Source of the DNA: a virus
Direction: 5' to 3' (one strand)
IMG/VR virus record: IMGVR_UViG_3300042922_001010
Coordinates: 1-56,683 of that record
DNA: 56,683 bases
The notes below the pieces were generated by a model. The model worked only from the letters and a program-made list of their open reading frames with translations, had not been told where the DNA came from and did no database searches. Of this stretch, positions 38,925-45,585 are shown piece after piece. The translations under genes and the position numbers were made by a program. The stretch's first letter is position 1. The number at the start of each line of letters is the position of its first letter.

Positions 38925-39101
38925 TCAGCGACCGCGTGCCTTCTTCCAGCCCTTCTTGACGTGCGACCATGTGCCGGCGGCGAAAGTCGCGACGACGGAC
39001 AGGACGCCGTCCTTGTCGCGAGCGGCGAACTCGAGCACGTGCTCACGCGTGTCGTGCGACTGGGCACGAACCTTGACGCGTTCCCCGTCCCGCAGCGTCA
39101 C
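38925..39101 (-). CDS. Small basic protein; start codon uncertain (possible ATC at 39128)
   Basis: The frame codes for a basic protein ending GTWSHVKKGWKKARGR. A GTG at 39101 gives 58 aa. The best ribosome site (GGAGG at the end of the lipoprotein gene) instead points to an ATC at 39128, seven bases on, which would give 67 aa starting with IADKQKSWTVTLRDGERVKV. The reading frame looks coding throughout, so the longer form is attractive. No known family. Confidence 0.55.
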   Translation of the reverse strand: MTLRDGERVKVRAQSHDTREHVLEFAARDKDGVLSVVATFAAGTWSHVKKGWKKARGR

Positions 39102-39131
39102 AGTCCAGGACTTCTGCTTGTCGGCGATGGG

Positions 39132-39635
39132 TCAGCCTCCGAGACGCGGGACGTCGATGGCGAGCGGCGCGTCGGACTGGATGTAGTCGAGCGACGTGAC
39201 GACCATCGTGCCGTCGGACGTGAAGAAGAAGATGCCGGGGTCGCCGTCGCCGTAGCTGCCGTCGTCCTGCGCGCTCTCCACGGAGAAGAAGTCCGCGGAC
39301 GTGCCGTTCGCGTAACTCGGTCGCACGAACTCCGTCTCCGGCGCGATCTGCGAGCCGTTGCTGCTGATCTTGCCCTTGGTGACGTAGTAGCCGACGATGT
39401 CGCCGAACGACATCACGTAGAGGTAGCGCAGCGCCTCGGGGTCGTCCTCGCGGGCGCGCTTCTCCTTGAGGTTCGTGAGTTCGAGCGAGCTGGTCGTGTC
39501 GTACTCCGCGGCGAGCGACTTCCGATCTTCGTACGCCTGCCGCTCGCTGGTGTTCCCGGTGCACCCGCTGAGCGCGAGCGCACCGACGAGGGCGAGGGCG
39601 GCGGTCGCGGCGAGCCGCTTCGTGAGGTTCTTCAT
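39132..39635 (-). CDS. Putative lipoprotein
   Basis: This 167-aa protein has a classic lipoprotein signal: MKNLTKRL, a hydrophobic core and the lipobox ALSGC (Cys25). The mature part is acidic with Tyr/Ser-rich stretches (YLYVMSFGDIVGYYVTKGKI). Prophage lipoproteins in the early, repressor-near region often block superinfection or are surface-exposed. This is inference from signal and location only. Confidence 0.75.
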   Translation of the reverse strand: MKNLTKRLAATAALALVGALALSGCTGNTSERQAYEDRKSLAAEYDTTSSLELTNLKEKRAREDDPEALRYLYVMSFGDIVGYYVTKGKISSNGSQIAPETEFVRPSYANGTSADFFSVESAQDDGSYGDGDPGIFFFTSDGTMVVTSLDYIQSDAPLAIDVPRLGG

Positions 39636-39638
39636 GGG

Positions 39639-40091
39639 TTACTCCTTGCAGTCGGTGGTCGGGTCGAGATCGTCGATCTGATGGGGCAAGTCCGGGGCGC
39701 GCCAGTCGGCGGCCAGGAACTTCCGTGCCTCGGCGTTGTAGTCGCCTACGAGCGAGACGCAGATGTTCACCGTTCCGAGGTACGTGTCGGCCGCCGTGCG
39801 GTCGTCGGGATTGGCGGCCTTCGCTTGCGCGGCGATGGTGACCTTCCGGTCGGTCGCGACGATGTCGGCGTACAAGTCCTCGAACTTGGCCTGCGCCGCC
39901 GTCCAGTTCTGCGCGCTGTTGTTCTTGACGATCCCGTCGCCCTGACCGCGCACACCCGACGTCGCGACGCCGATGCCCCACCACGCCGCGCCGATGAGCG
40001 CCACGATCACGGTGCCTGCGATGATCCAGATGGCGACGAAACGGCCGCCTCGGTTGAGTTGTCTGCGCGTATCGCGCCAGTCGTCCGTCAT
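39639..40091 (-). CDS. Membrane-anchored protein (150 aa)
   Basis: It starts MTDDWRDTRRQLNRGGRFVA, with a single N-terminal transmembrane helix (about 18-42) and an outer domain of about 105 residues with two Cys (ICVSLVGDY and TTDCKE). It is followed by the lipoprotein, 3 bp away, with which it may form a pair at the cell surface. No family recognised. Confidence 0.65.
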   Translation of the reverse strand: MTDDWRDTRRQLNRGGRFVAIWIIAGTVIVALIGAAWWGIGVATSGVRGQGDGIVKNNSAQNWTAAQAKFEDLYADIVATDRKVTIAAQAKAANPDDRTAADTYLGTVNICVSLVGDYNAEARKFLAADWRAPDLPHQIDDLDPTTDCKE

Positions 40092-40122
40092 GTGCTCCCT
40101 TTCGTGTGGATGTCGTTCACCC

Positions 40123-40165
40123 GTGCGCGCCAGGGACTCGAACGCCTGGTGTCTGCCGGTCGCGC
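40123..40165 (-). ncRNA. tRNA-like minihelix B
   Basis: The 43-nt minus-strand element has GCGCG pairing with CGCGC and a T arm CCAGG/CCTGG with the T-loop-like sequence TTCGAGT. About 12 nt lie between the 5' strand and the T arm. It is about 75 percent identical to element A (40676-40719) and lies between two short genes. Confidence 0.65.
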
Positions 40166-40171
40166 GTCTTC

Positions 40172-40438
40172 TCACAGATCAGCGGTGCTCACGGGGGCTG
40201 CTCCTTCCGTTTCCTGAATGGGCCTCATGCGGCCTGCTTCGACGGCGGCGTCCGTCGCGAGATCCTCGAGGAGCTGGACGGCGCGGTCGTTGACGGCGAT
40301 CGTGTCCTCATGCCACAGGCGGCGGTTGGTTTCGACGGACGTCGCCACCCCCACGGCCGCGGTCCGAATCGCGTTGAACGCGACGACAAGCGCGCGCTCT
40401 TGGATCTCGTTCTGGGTGAGCTTCGTCTTGAGGGCCAT
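40172..40438 (-). CDS. Hypothetical helical protein (88 aa)
   Basis: It starts MALKTKLTQNEIQERALVVA and looks all-helical, with an acidic tail. The ATG overlaps the previous stop by 1 bp. No known family. It lies between two tRNA-like elements. Confidence 0.55.
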   Translation of the reverse strand: MALKTKLTQNEIQERALVVAFNAIRTAAVGVATSVETNRRLWHEDTIAVNDRAVQLLEDLATDAAVEAGRMRPIQETEGAAPVSTADL

Positions 40439-40638
40439 CAGACGCCCTTGAACTTCCGCCCGAGAACGACCGACGCCATCCGCGCGGCCGGTGCGCCGCC
40501 TCCGTCGATGACCGCGAGGCGAGATGCGATCTTCTCGGCGGCAGCTTGGGCGGGGACGCCGTGCTTGCTCGCGACCCGAGCCAGTTCGTTCGGGTCGACG
40601 TTCTTGAGCGCGGCCCGCGCCTCCTGGATGACGTTCAT
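40438..40638 (-). CDS. Hypothetical protein (66 aa)
   Basis: It starts MNVIQEARAALKNVDPNELA, with the ATG at 40638 six bases after AGGAG (a second ATG 6 bases upstream has no room for a ribosome site). The product is helical and basic at the end (RMASVVLGRKFKGV). It follows a structured leader and tRNA-like element A. Confidence 0.6.
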   Translation of the reverse strand: MNVIQEARAALKNVDPNELARVASKHGVPAQAAAEKIASRLAVIDGGGAPAARMASVVLGRKFKGV

Positions 40639-40675
40639 GTGCATCTCCTTCTCGTTCGGCTGGTGTCGTGGATGC

Positions 40676-40719
40676 GTGCGCGCCGGGGACTCGCTCCCCC
40701 GGTGTCGGCTACGTCGCGC
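40676..40719 (-). ncRNA. tRNA-like minihelix A
   Basis: The 44-nt minus-strand element has GCGCG pairing with CGCGC and a T-arm-like stem CCGGGG/CCCCGG with a changed loop (GAGCGAGT). It shares the frame and many bases with element B. It lies 38 bp upstream of the gene at 40638. Confidence 0.6.
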
Positions 40720-40739
40720 CCCCGGCCGTAGCCGGGAAG

Positions 40740-40865
40740 TGTTGTGGAATCCCTTCGATCCCTTGGTAAGCAGCCGCCCTCTCGGGGCGACCCGCCGCCG
40801 GGACATACCGGCGGTCCTCACAACCAGCCGCCCGTAGACCCCGTTCGGTCCCTATGGGCGGTCGA
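40740..40865 (-). ncRNA. Structured leader with tandem hairpins
   Basis: On the minus strand three hairpins follow each other: CCGCCCATAG/CTACGGGCGG with an inner ACC/GGT pairing (about 40829-40862), CCGCCGG/CCGGCGG (about 40794-40813) and CGCCC/GGGCG (about 40774-40789). A CCAAGGGATCGAAGGGA leader word follows. The stretch 40639-41014 has no supportable gene, and this is its main content. It may be an untranslated regulatory RNA at the start of the early operon. Confidence 0.5.
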
Positions 40866-41014
40866 CTGCTATCTCTGTGGAGTTACTTCTGCCTGTCCCC
40901 CTCCGCCGGTCGGTGGCCGGGGTCAACGAGGGTGTGGCATCTCTCGGGCATGCCGAGTAGTGCCCCCAACCGATCTGCGAGCGCGTCGGGGGCTGTGAGG
41001 CACCGCGGAGCGAG

Positions 41015-41470
41015 CTACTCGAGCTCGGGGGCGGTGGTGGCGAGGACGGGTTCGTCGTCGCGGGGCGCGTAGGCCAGTCCGGTCTTCGGGTCGGAGATCC
41101 AGTAGGACGGGTGGTCCCATGCCACGCGGTACGCGGGCGGGATGTCGCCGGGGATCGACACGGTGCAGTCGCTGCCGGTCGCGCCGAGGAAGACAGCTTC
41201 GACAGTCTCGGTCTTGGGGCCGACGGACCGGTTGAGGTGGACGGACGTTCCGGAGGTGAGGTCTGCAGCGTTGAGCATGGCGGTCCTTCCGCAGTGAGCG
41301 GTCCAGAGGATGAGGCCGATAAGGGCAACGAGCCACAGGAGAGTGGCGCTGTTCGTTCGCGCGACCGGCTGATTCAGCAGACCGATGGCGATGCCGGCAG
41401 TACAGACAGCCGGGACGATGTAGCGGCGGGGGCTACGGGGCGACGTGCGGGGCGCGATGGCGGAGGACAC
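41015..41470 (-). CDS. Membrane protein with two helices
   Basis: This 151-aa protein (GTG start) has two hydrophobic helices (about 17-34 and 42-59) and then an outer or cytoplasmic beta-rich domain (TVSIPGDIPPAYRVAWDHPS). It is encoded directly beyond the excisionase-like gene, the usual place for phage exclusion proteins. Function unknown. Confidence 0.65.
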   Translation of the reverse strand: MSSAIAPRTSPRSPRRYIVPAVCTAGIAIGLLNQPVARTNSATLLWLVALIGLILWTAHCGRTAMLNAADLTSGTSVHLNRSVGPKTETVEAVFLGATGSDCTVSIPGDIPPAYRVAWDHPSYWISDPKTGLAYAPRDDEPVLATTAPELE

Positions 41471-41476
41471 TGCGGG

Positions 41477-41698
41477 TCATCCCCGCACCTTCGCGGGACG
41501 CTCCTTCAACCCGTCCACGTAGCCGTCGAGTTCAGCTTTCGTGAAAGTGATCCGCTTGCCGTCGCCGACAGGGATCAGGTCGCCCGAGGCGCGGAGGTCG
41601 TCGACCTCGCGAAGCGACTTGGACAGGTAGTAGGCGGCCAGTTCGCGGGTGAAGAGTGCCGGCGCGAATTCGATCCGCTGGACGACACCGGCGCTCAC
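41477..41698 (-). CDS. xis: Excisionase-like HTH protein
   Basis: This 73-aa winged-HTH of the MerR/excisionase type reads FTRELAAYYLSKSLREVDDL, then RASGDLIPVGDGKRITFTKA, ending with a Tyr/Lys tail. The GTG overlaps the stop of the Cro-like gene, so it is transcribed from the same leaderless promoter. Its place near repressor and integrase makes it the best excisionase candidate in the genome. Confidence 0.75.
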   Translation of the reverse strand: MSAGVVQRIEFAPALFTRELAAYYLSKSLREVDDLRASGDLIPVGDGKRITFTKAELDGYVDGLKERPAKVRG

Positions 41699-41946
41699 GC
41701 GGCGACCTCGGGAGACGCTGCGGCTTCTTCGCCGTTCTGGCCTCGCTGTGCGATGTAGGCGCTCAGGGCGCCCATGGTGTTGGCGATGTACTTCTCGGAC
41801 ACGTTTCTGGCCTTGCCGGTCTCGACAAGGGAGAGGTACCCCGGGGACCGACCGTTGAGCTGCGCTGCCTCGGTCAGAGTGAGCCCCGCGAGTACCCGGA
41901 CGGCACGAATGCTCTCTCCGGCTGCTCTAGCTGCTTCGTTCTGCAT
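41695..41946 (-). CDS. Cro-like/XRE HTH regulator
   Basis: This 83-aa XRE-type HTH (about 13-55): IRAVRVLAGLTLTEAAQLNG, then RSPGYLSLVETGKARNVSEK. The ATG at 41946 is chosen because it lies exactly seven bases after the -10 TACTTT with no ribosome site, implying a leaderless mRNA. It reads opposite to the ImmR-like gene, as Cro does to CI. The longer frame would start inside the divergent gene. Confidence 0.8.
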   Translation of the reverse strand: MQNEAARAAGESIRAVRVLAGLTLTEAAQLNGRSPGYLSLVETGKARNVSEKYIANTMGALSAYIAQRGQNGEEAAASPEVAA

Positions 41947-42046
41947 GAGTAAGAAAGTACCAGAGTTCCCCACGCATGTGCGGCACTTACTCTCGATCTT
42001 CCCCGCGTGTTGCTCGAAATGGGGAACTTCCTGTACGTTTGGACCC
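41947..42046. promoter_or_regulatory. Divergent leaderless promoters and shared operators
   Basis: Plus: TTGCTC (42010), 18-bp spacer, TACGTT (42034-42039), seven bases, ATG 42047. Minus: TACTTT (41959-41954), seven bases, ATG 41946. Each spacer holds the same asymmetric site pointing along transcription: TGGGGAACTTCCTGTAC (42020-42036) and TGGGGAACTCTGGTAC (41972-41957). The duplicated site is the natural operator for the two flanking HTH proteins. Confidence 0.75.
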
Positions 42047-42568
42047 ATGACCACGCCTAGGGATGGGGAAGATTTTCTCCGCCACTTGATTGACGTTGAT
42101 GCTCTGACCGCGGAGCAGCGAGCGAAACTGGGACCGCTGGTGCGTCAGCGTCGTGAGGCGCTCAACTACTCGCAGCAGGAACTCGCGGAGGCGGCGGGCA
42201 TCGACCGCAAGACGCTCGGGACGCTCGAGTCGGGACGCCGCGCGCCGCACGCCCCGAAGCTGCGCGCGGTCCTCGAGGCTCTCGGGATCCCACAGGCCGG
42301 TGACGTCGACCGCAAGTACAGCGAGCGGACTCGCTCCTTCGTCGTGACCACCGCGCCTATCTTCGATCTGCTCCCCGACGAGTTGAAGGACGAGGCTCAG
42401 CACGACGTCGTCGTCCTCCTGGCGGGGAAGCTGTCGCGCGCGAACGGCACGGCGTCCATCACTTCGATCCGCAATGTCGGGGGCGCGTCCGATACTCGCC
42501 AGAGCGAATTGGCGGCCGTTGCCAAGAAGAAGTCGCTCGACCGCGGTGAGGATCCCTCGGACACTTGA
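42047..42568 (+). CDS. Immunity repressor (ImmR-like, XRE HTH)
   Basis: This 173-aa protein starts MTTPRDGEDFLRHLIDVDAL, with an XRE HTH at about 25-70: VRQRREALNYSQQELAEAAG, then DRKTLGTLESGRRAPHAP. The C-terminal half has no RecA-type autocleavage signature. It is followed, with a TTGA overlap, by an ImmA-like metallopeptidase, the arrangement of ICEBs1/phi105-type immunity in which ImmA cleaves the repressor. The mRNA looks leaderless. Confidence 0.82.
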   Translation: MTTPRDGEDFLRHLIDVDALTAEQRAKLGPLVRQRREALNYSQQELAEAAGIDRKTLGTLESGRRAPHAPKLRAVLEALGIPQAGDVDRKYSERTRSFVVTTAPIFDLLPDELKDEAQHDVVVLLAGKLSRANGTASITSIRNVGGASDTRQSELAAVAKKKSLDRGEDPSDT

Positions 42569-43035
42569 TAGACGACGACCTGGACGACATGATCCACGCA
42601 CTCGGGGTGCGTGTGGAGTACGTCGAGATGCCGCCGGACCGAGACGGGGAATACCTGCACGGTCGGCGCCTGATCCGGCTGCAGCGGGGCATGGCCCGAC
42701 GCCTGCACCGTTGGGTGAAGGCTCACGAGTGCGGCCACGCCGTGCACGCGCACCAGGCGACTCGATTCGGCCCAGTGAACGCCAAGAACGAGCGCCAGGC
42801 GGACGAGTGGGCGGCGCTCCGGCTCATCACCCTCCCCGCGTACAAGCGCGCCGAGATTCTGCACAACGGACACACCGGGGCGATGGCCGTCGAACTCGAC
42901 GTCGTCGTCGATGCCGTCGAGGTGTTCCGATCGATGCTGCTCACTGTGCAGGACGAGCACGGTATGCACACCTACCTGCAGCCGCGTATGGGTGACGGTC
43001 AGTGGGTGCACCGGGAACTGACCCGGCACGCCTGA
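42565..43035 (+). CDS. ImmA/IrrE-like zinc metallopeptidase (antirepressor)
   Basis: This 156-aa protein starts at a TTG overlapping the repressor stop. It carries VKAHECGHAVHAH (HExxH, catalytic Glu) and a downstream acidic ligand in NERQADEWAALRL, the ImmA/IrrE pattern. In related elements ImmA cuts the ImmR repressor after DNA damage or a signal, causing induction. A terminator follows within 10 bp. Confidence 0.85.
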   Translation: MIDDDLDDMIHALGVRVEYVEMPPDRDGEYLHGRRLIRLQRGMARRLHRWVKAHECGHAVHAHQATRFGPVNAKNERQADEWAALRLITLPAYKRAEILHNGHTGAMAVELDVVVDAVEVFRSMLLTVQDEHGMHTYLQPRMGDGQWVHRELTRHA

Positions 43036-43041
43036 ACGCAG

Positions 43042-43087
43042 AAAAGGCCCGGGACCGACCGCATGAAGCGGTGGTCCCGGGCCTTGT
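43042..43087. terminator. Bidirectional terminator between immA and int
   Basis: AAGGCCCGGGACC and GGTCCCGGGCCTT form a 13-bp stem with an inner CCGC/GCGG stem. The plus strand ends TTGTTCGTT and the minus strand CCTTTTCTG, so it serves the convergent immA (plus) and int (minus) genes. Confidence 0.88.
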
Positions 43088-43092
43088 TCGTT

Positions 43093-44400
43093 CTAGGCGG
43101 CGATGGCCTCCCTGAGTTCCCCGCGCTGGATGGCGTCGGCGAAGTGCTCCCCCAGCGCAGTGAGTGCCGCGCGGGCGGCCGCCGAGGAGACGTGCTGGTA
43201 GCCGCGAGTGGTCCGCTCCGACACGTGTCCGACGATCTCGCCGATGATCTTCGCGTCCACGCCGAGCTCCATGAGCACGGTCGCGGTCGTGTGGCGGGCG
43301 ACGTGCGTCGTGGGCGTAAGCGGCGTGCCCGGCGCGCGGTCGCGCTCCGGCTGGTTCTGCTCAGCGGTGATGACGCCCGCTTCGTAGAGGACCGTTCGCC
43401 AGGCTTCCTGATCCTGCTCCGCCGTGATCGGACGGCCGTCGGCGTGCCGCCAGATTAATCCGTGCGGGTTCGGGCCGGTAGACGCTGCCACGTAGCGGCG
43501 CAGCGCCTCCTCGAGTTCGGGGATGAGCGGGATGGTCCGCACCTTGCCGGACTTCGGCCGCACGAGGCAGAGCCGGCCGTCCAGCTGTCGATACTCCATG
43601 TCGTCCGCCATGATGAGCTTCCGCTCGGGGCAGGCGCCGCCGCGCTTCCTGCCGCACGGGTCATCGTCGGGGCACCCGTGTCGGAAACGGGCCTCGGTGA
43701 GCGACCACTGGACGACGAACTGGTGGTTCACGAAGTCGATGCTGTCGAGAGTCGCACCGATGCGCTCTCCCTGTCGCAATCCTGCCAACAGAGCGACCCA
43801 CCACCGCGTTCCGTCCGCGTGCATGGCCGCTGTGCGGAGGACGTCGAGTGCCGCCTCAGTGGACAGTGCGTCTCGCTCTGCGCCGTTCGCCGACGGAGCC
43901 TTCACGTCGCTCGCGATGTTCCGAGCGATGATGCCGTCCAGGCGGGCGGCTTCGAGCATCGAACTCAGGACAGCGTGCACCTTGAGCGCGCTCGAGGAAG
44001 CGCGCCCGGCGTCGAACATGGCGCGCGTGACCGCGCGGACGTCGGAGGGCTTGAGCTGCGCGACGCGCTTCCTGCGGAGGGTGGGGACGATCCACCGGTT
44101 GACCGCGGACTCGTAGCCCTGCAGGGCCGCCGGCTTCATGTTCGGCTCGCACACCGTTCGGAGCCAGTGCTCCGCCCACTGCTCGACGGTCATGGCCTTG
44201 TCGAGCGGCGCGCCGTGCTGCTCGAGCTCCGCGCGAAGCGTCTTGAGCTTCGCCCGCGCGTCTGCCTGCGTCTTGCCGTAGACGTAGCGCTGTCGACGGC
44301 GCCCGTCGGGCCAGAACCCGTCGTCGATGACGCCTCGCCAGAGGCCGCGCGACTTGATGAAGTACAGGCCACCGTCGCCGTGGCTGCGCTTTTTCGGCAT
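43093..44400 (-). CDS. int: Tyrosine integrase
   Basis: This 435-aa phage integrase has an N-terminal AP2-like arm-binding domain (PKKRSHGDGGLYFIKSRGLW), a core-binding SAM-like domain (about 70-160) and a C-terminal catalytic domain: LRQGERIG (Arg), HVARHTTATVL (HxxR) and SERTTRGYQHVS with the nucleophile Tyr. The ATG at 44400 (after AAGGGG) is preferred over upstream starts that would run into attP. It lies next to attP and should recombine with a tRNA-Thr gene. Confidence 0.92.
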   Translation of the reverse strand: MPKKRSHGDGGLYFIKSRGLWRGVIDDGFWPDGRRRQRYVYGKTQADARAKLKTLRAELEQHGAPLDKAMTVEQWAEHWLRTVCEPNMKPAALQGYESAVNRWIVPTLRRKRVAQLKPSDVRAVTRAMFDAGRASSSALKVHAVLSSMLEAARLDGIIARNIASDVKAPSANGAERDALSTEAALDVLRTAAMHADGTRWWVALLAGLRQGERIGATLDSIDFVNHQFVVQWSLTEARFRHGCPDDDPCGRKRGGACPERKLIMADDMEYRQLDGRLCLVRPKSGKVRTIPLIPELEEALRRYVAASTGPNPHGLIWRHADGRPITAEQDQEAWRTVLYEAGVITAEQNQPERDRAPGTPLTPTTHVARHTTATVLMELGVDAKIIGEIVGHVSERTTRGYQHVSSAAARAALTALGEHFADAIQRGELREAIAA

Positions 44401-44421
44401 CCGAATCCCCTTGTCTGTGCT

Positions 44422-44442
44422 GTGCACACATGAGTGCACACA
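44422..44442. repeat. Integrase arm-type sites, int side (two copies)
   Basis: GTGCACACA occurs at 44422-44430 and 44434-44442, 12 bases apart in the same orientation. An identical pair with the same spacing lies on the other side of the attP core. This symmetry is the expected layout of P and P' arm sites bound by the integrase N-terminal domain. A CACCTGC/GCAGGTG inverted repeat (44445-44471) lies between these sites and the core. Confidence 0.78.
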
Positions 44443-44527
44443 TACACCTGCGAACACTGCCTTTGCAGGTGCATTCGACTTGAGGAGGAGAAACCGCATA
44501 ATTCCGGGGTAAACCCGGGGGTCATGT

Positions 44528-44577
44528 GGAGCCACCTAAGGGAATCGAACCCTTGACCTATTCATTACGAGTGAATT
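44528..44577 (-). other. attP core: 3' half of a tRNA-Thr(CGT) gene
   Basis: The minus strand reads the 3' half of a tRNA: anticodon stem-loop ATTCA CTCGTAA TGAAT (anticodon CGT), T arm AAGGG TTCGATT CCCTT, acceptor strand AGGTGGC, discriminator T and CCA. The 5' half of a tRNA is absent. This is the usual sign of a tyrosine integrase attP core that restores the host tRNA-Thr gene on integration. Confidence 0.85.
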
Positions 44578-44646
44578 GGTCCCGCCGTCGGAATGACCTA
44601 CAAATCGTTGATTTTCTAAGAGCCTAGCAAGGGCGCTCCAACCCCT

Positions 44647-44667
44647 GTGCACACAGAGGTGCACACA
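44647..44667. repeat. Integrase arm-type sites, far side (two copies)
   Basis: GTGCACACA at 44647-44655 and 44659-44667, again 12 bases apart and in the same orientation as the int-side pair. They lie about 70 bases beyond the attP core, at the 3' end of the DUF3263-like gene. Confidence 0.78.
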
Positions 44668-44671
44668 TCAC

Positions 44672-44899
44672 TTACCGCCGTCGTCGAGCGCGGTGCTCGT
44701 CGCGACGGCGCAACAGCGTGTGGACCAACTGCGGATCGGACTTGAGCCCCTCGTGGGTCTCGATAGCCCTGTTGAGCAGTTGGTAATAGCGCGCCGGGGC
44801 GATCCCGAGGTCGCGTCGGATAGCGACCTCCTTGTTTCCGGTATGCCGGCCGACGACCCACGCGGCTTCGAACGCGAACAACTCAGAAGTGGAAAGCAT
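44672..44899 (-). CDS. DUF3263-like protein
   Basis: This 75-aa protein fits the actinobacterial DUF3263 pattern: LFAFEAAWVVGRHTGNKEVA, then RRDLGIAPARYYQLLNRAIE and an Arg-rich end. It is probably a small HTH DNA-binding protein. It ends 5 bp before the attP arm sites, so it may act in attP architecture or regulate int. The ATG lies next to a divergent plus-strand promoter. Confidence 0.82.
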   Translation of the reverse strand: MLSTSELFAFEAAWVVGRHTGNKEVAIRRDLGIAPARYYQLLNRAIETHEGLKSDPQLVHTLLRRRDEHRARRRR

Positions 44900-44959
44900 G
44901 TGGACAGTCTCGTCCTGGGTTCCGACGTTCTAGGTGCGGCGGATGTCAGATCGCGACCA

Positions 44960-44965
44960 TACGAT
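44960..44965 (+). promoter_or_regulatory. -10 element of a leaderless promoter
   Basis: TACGAT lies exactly seven bases before the ATG at 44973, the same geometry as the two immunity promoters. No ribosome site precedes that ATG. No clear -35 box is seen, so the call rests on the repeated spacing. Confidence 0.55.
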
Positions 44966-44972
44966 CGATCCC

Positions 44973-45242
44973 ATGTTCATCGGACTGACCCGCTCCGTCG
45001 AGACCAACACCCGAGAAGTCCGGGGTGAGGGCATCGCAGCCATCCACGACCAGCTCGAAGCGCCGCCCGGGTGGGAGCTGACGCAGGCGCACATCGGGCG
45101 CCGGCCGGGGACGACTGAGTTCTTCACCGTCGGCCACTTCGCGCGCCGCGATGAGCCGACTGAGATCGAAGCGGACGACATCCAGACACTGCGCGGCAAG
45201 GTTCCTGAGGGGCACCAGTTACTCTCCATCGTCCAGCGATGA
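44973..45242 (+). CDS. Hypothetical protein (89 aa)
   Basis: It starts MFIGLTRSVETNTREVRGEG at the leaderless ATG; GTG and ATG starts upstream (44934, 44943) would lie inside the promoter. The alpha/beta body contains PPGWELTQAHIGRRPGTTEF. It resembles small DUF-type proteins with no known function. It overlaps the next gene by 4 bp. Its position beside attP, away from the late genes, suggests expression in the prophage. Confidence 0.65.
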   Translation: MFIGLTRSVETNTREVRGEGIAAIHDQLEAPPGWELTQAHIGRRPGTTEFFTVGHFARRDEPTEIEADDIQTLRGKVPEGHQLLSIVQR

Positions 45243-45559
45243 GCGTCCTGCACCCCGACGTTCTCCTGAGCATCGCGCTCAGCGCCGCCATGGGCCGCAA
45301 CCAGTACACGCGAGACGTGCAGCCGATCATCGACGAGGTGCGGCAGCTCGCCGGCGGACGCCCCGACATCCTCTATTCGGAGGTCGGCCGGTGGGTCGGG
45401 TATCACGGCATCCCCGAGAACGCCGCGCTCACGTCCGCGCTGCTAGGCGCGTTCCCCGGCGCGGTGCCTTTCATCCGTGAGGGCCAGGAGCGACGCAACC
45501 GGGGCTCGCACAGCACACCATCCGTCCGAACGATGAAGCAGCCCCCGACCGCCCCATAA
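45239..45559 (+). CDS. Hypothetical protein (106 aa)
   Basis: It starts MSVLHPDVLLSIALSAAMGR in overlap with the preceding stop. The first 80 residues are helical, with VGYHGIPENAALTSALLGAF; the tail is basic and Pro-rich. No recognised family. A hairpin terminator overlaps its last codons. Confidence 0.6.
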   Translation: MSVLHPDVLLSIALSAAMGRNQYTRDVQPIIDEVRQLAGGRPDILYSEVGRWVGYHGIPENAALTSALLGAFPGAVPFIREGQERRNRGSHSTPSVRTMKQPPTAP

Positions 45560-45576
45560 GAGGCAGCCGGGGGCTG
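45539..45576 (+). terminator. Terminator-like hairpin
   Basis: CAGCCCCCG pairs with CGGGGGCTG (9 bp) across a 20-base loop, followed by TTCGTG. The U tract is weak. It separates the two-gene prophage transcript from the next plus-strand gene, which has its own promoter. Confidence 0.65.
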
Positions 45577-45585
45577 TTCGTGATC

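Noticed and set aside
40869-41000. A short minus-strand frame (about 35 codons) with coding-like composition between 41015 and the structured leader
   Set aside because: No ATG, GTG or TTG with a ribosome site in a suitable place; it may be a remnant but cannot be supported as a gene.
44528-44577. A fifth functional tRNA (tRNA-Thr)
   Set aside because: Only the 3' half is present; no 5' acceptor strand or D arm precedes it. It is better explained as the attP core.
41947-44577. Integration-dependent immunity (attP inside the repressor gene)
   Set aside because: The attP core lies upstream of int, well outside the repressor gene, and neither regulator carries a C-terminal degradation tag that integration would remove.
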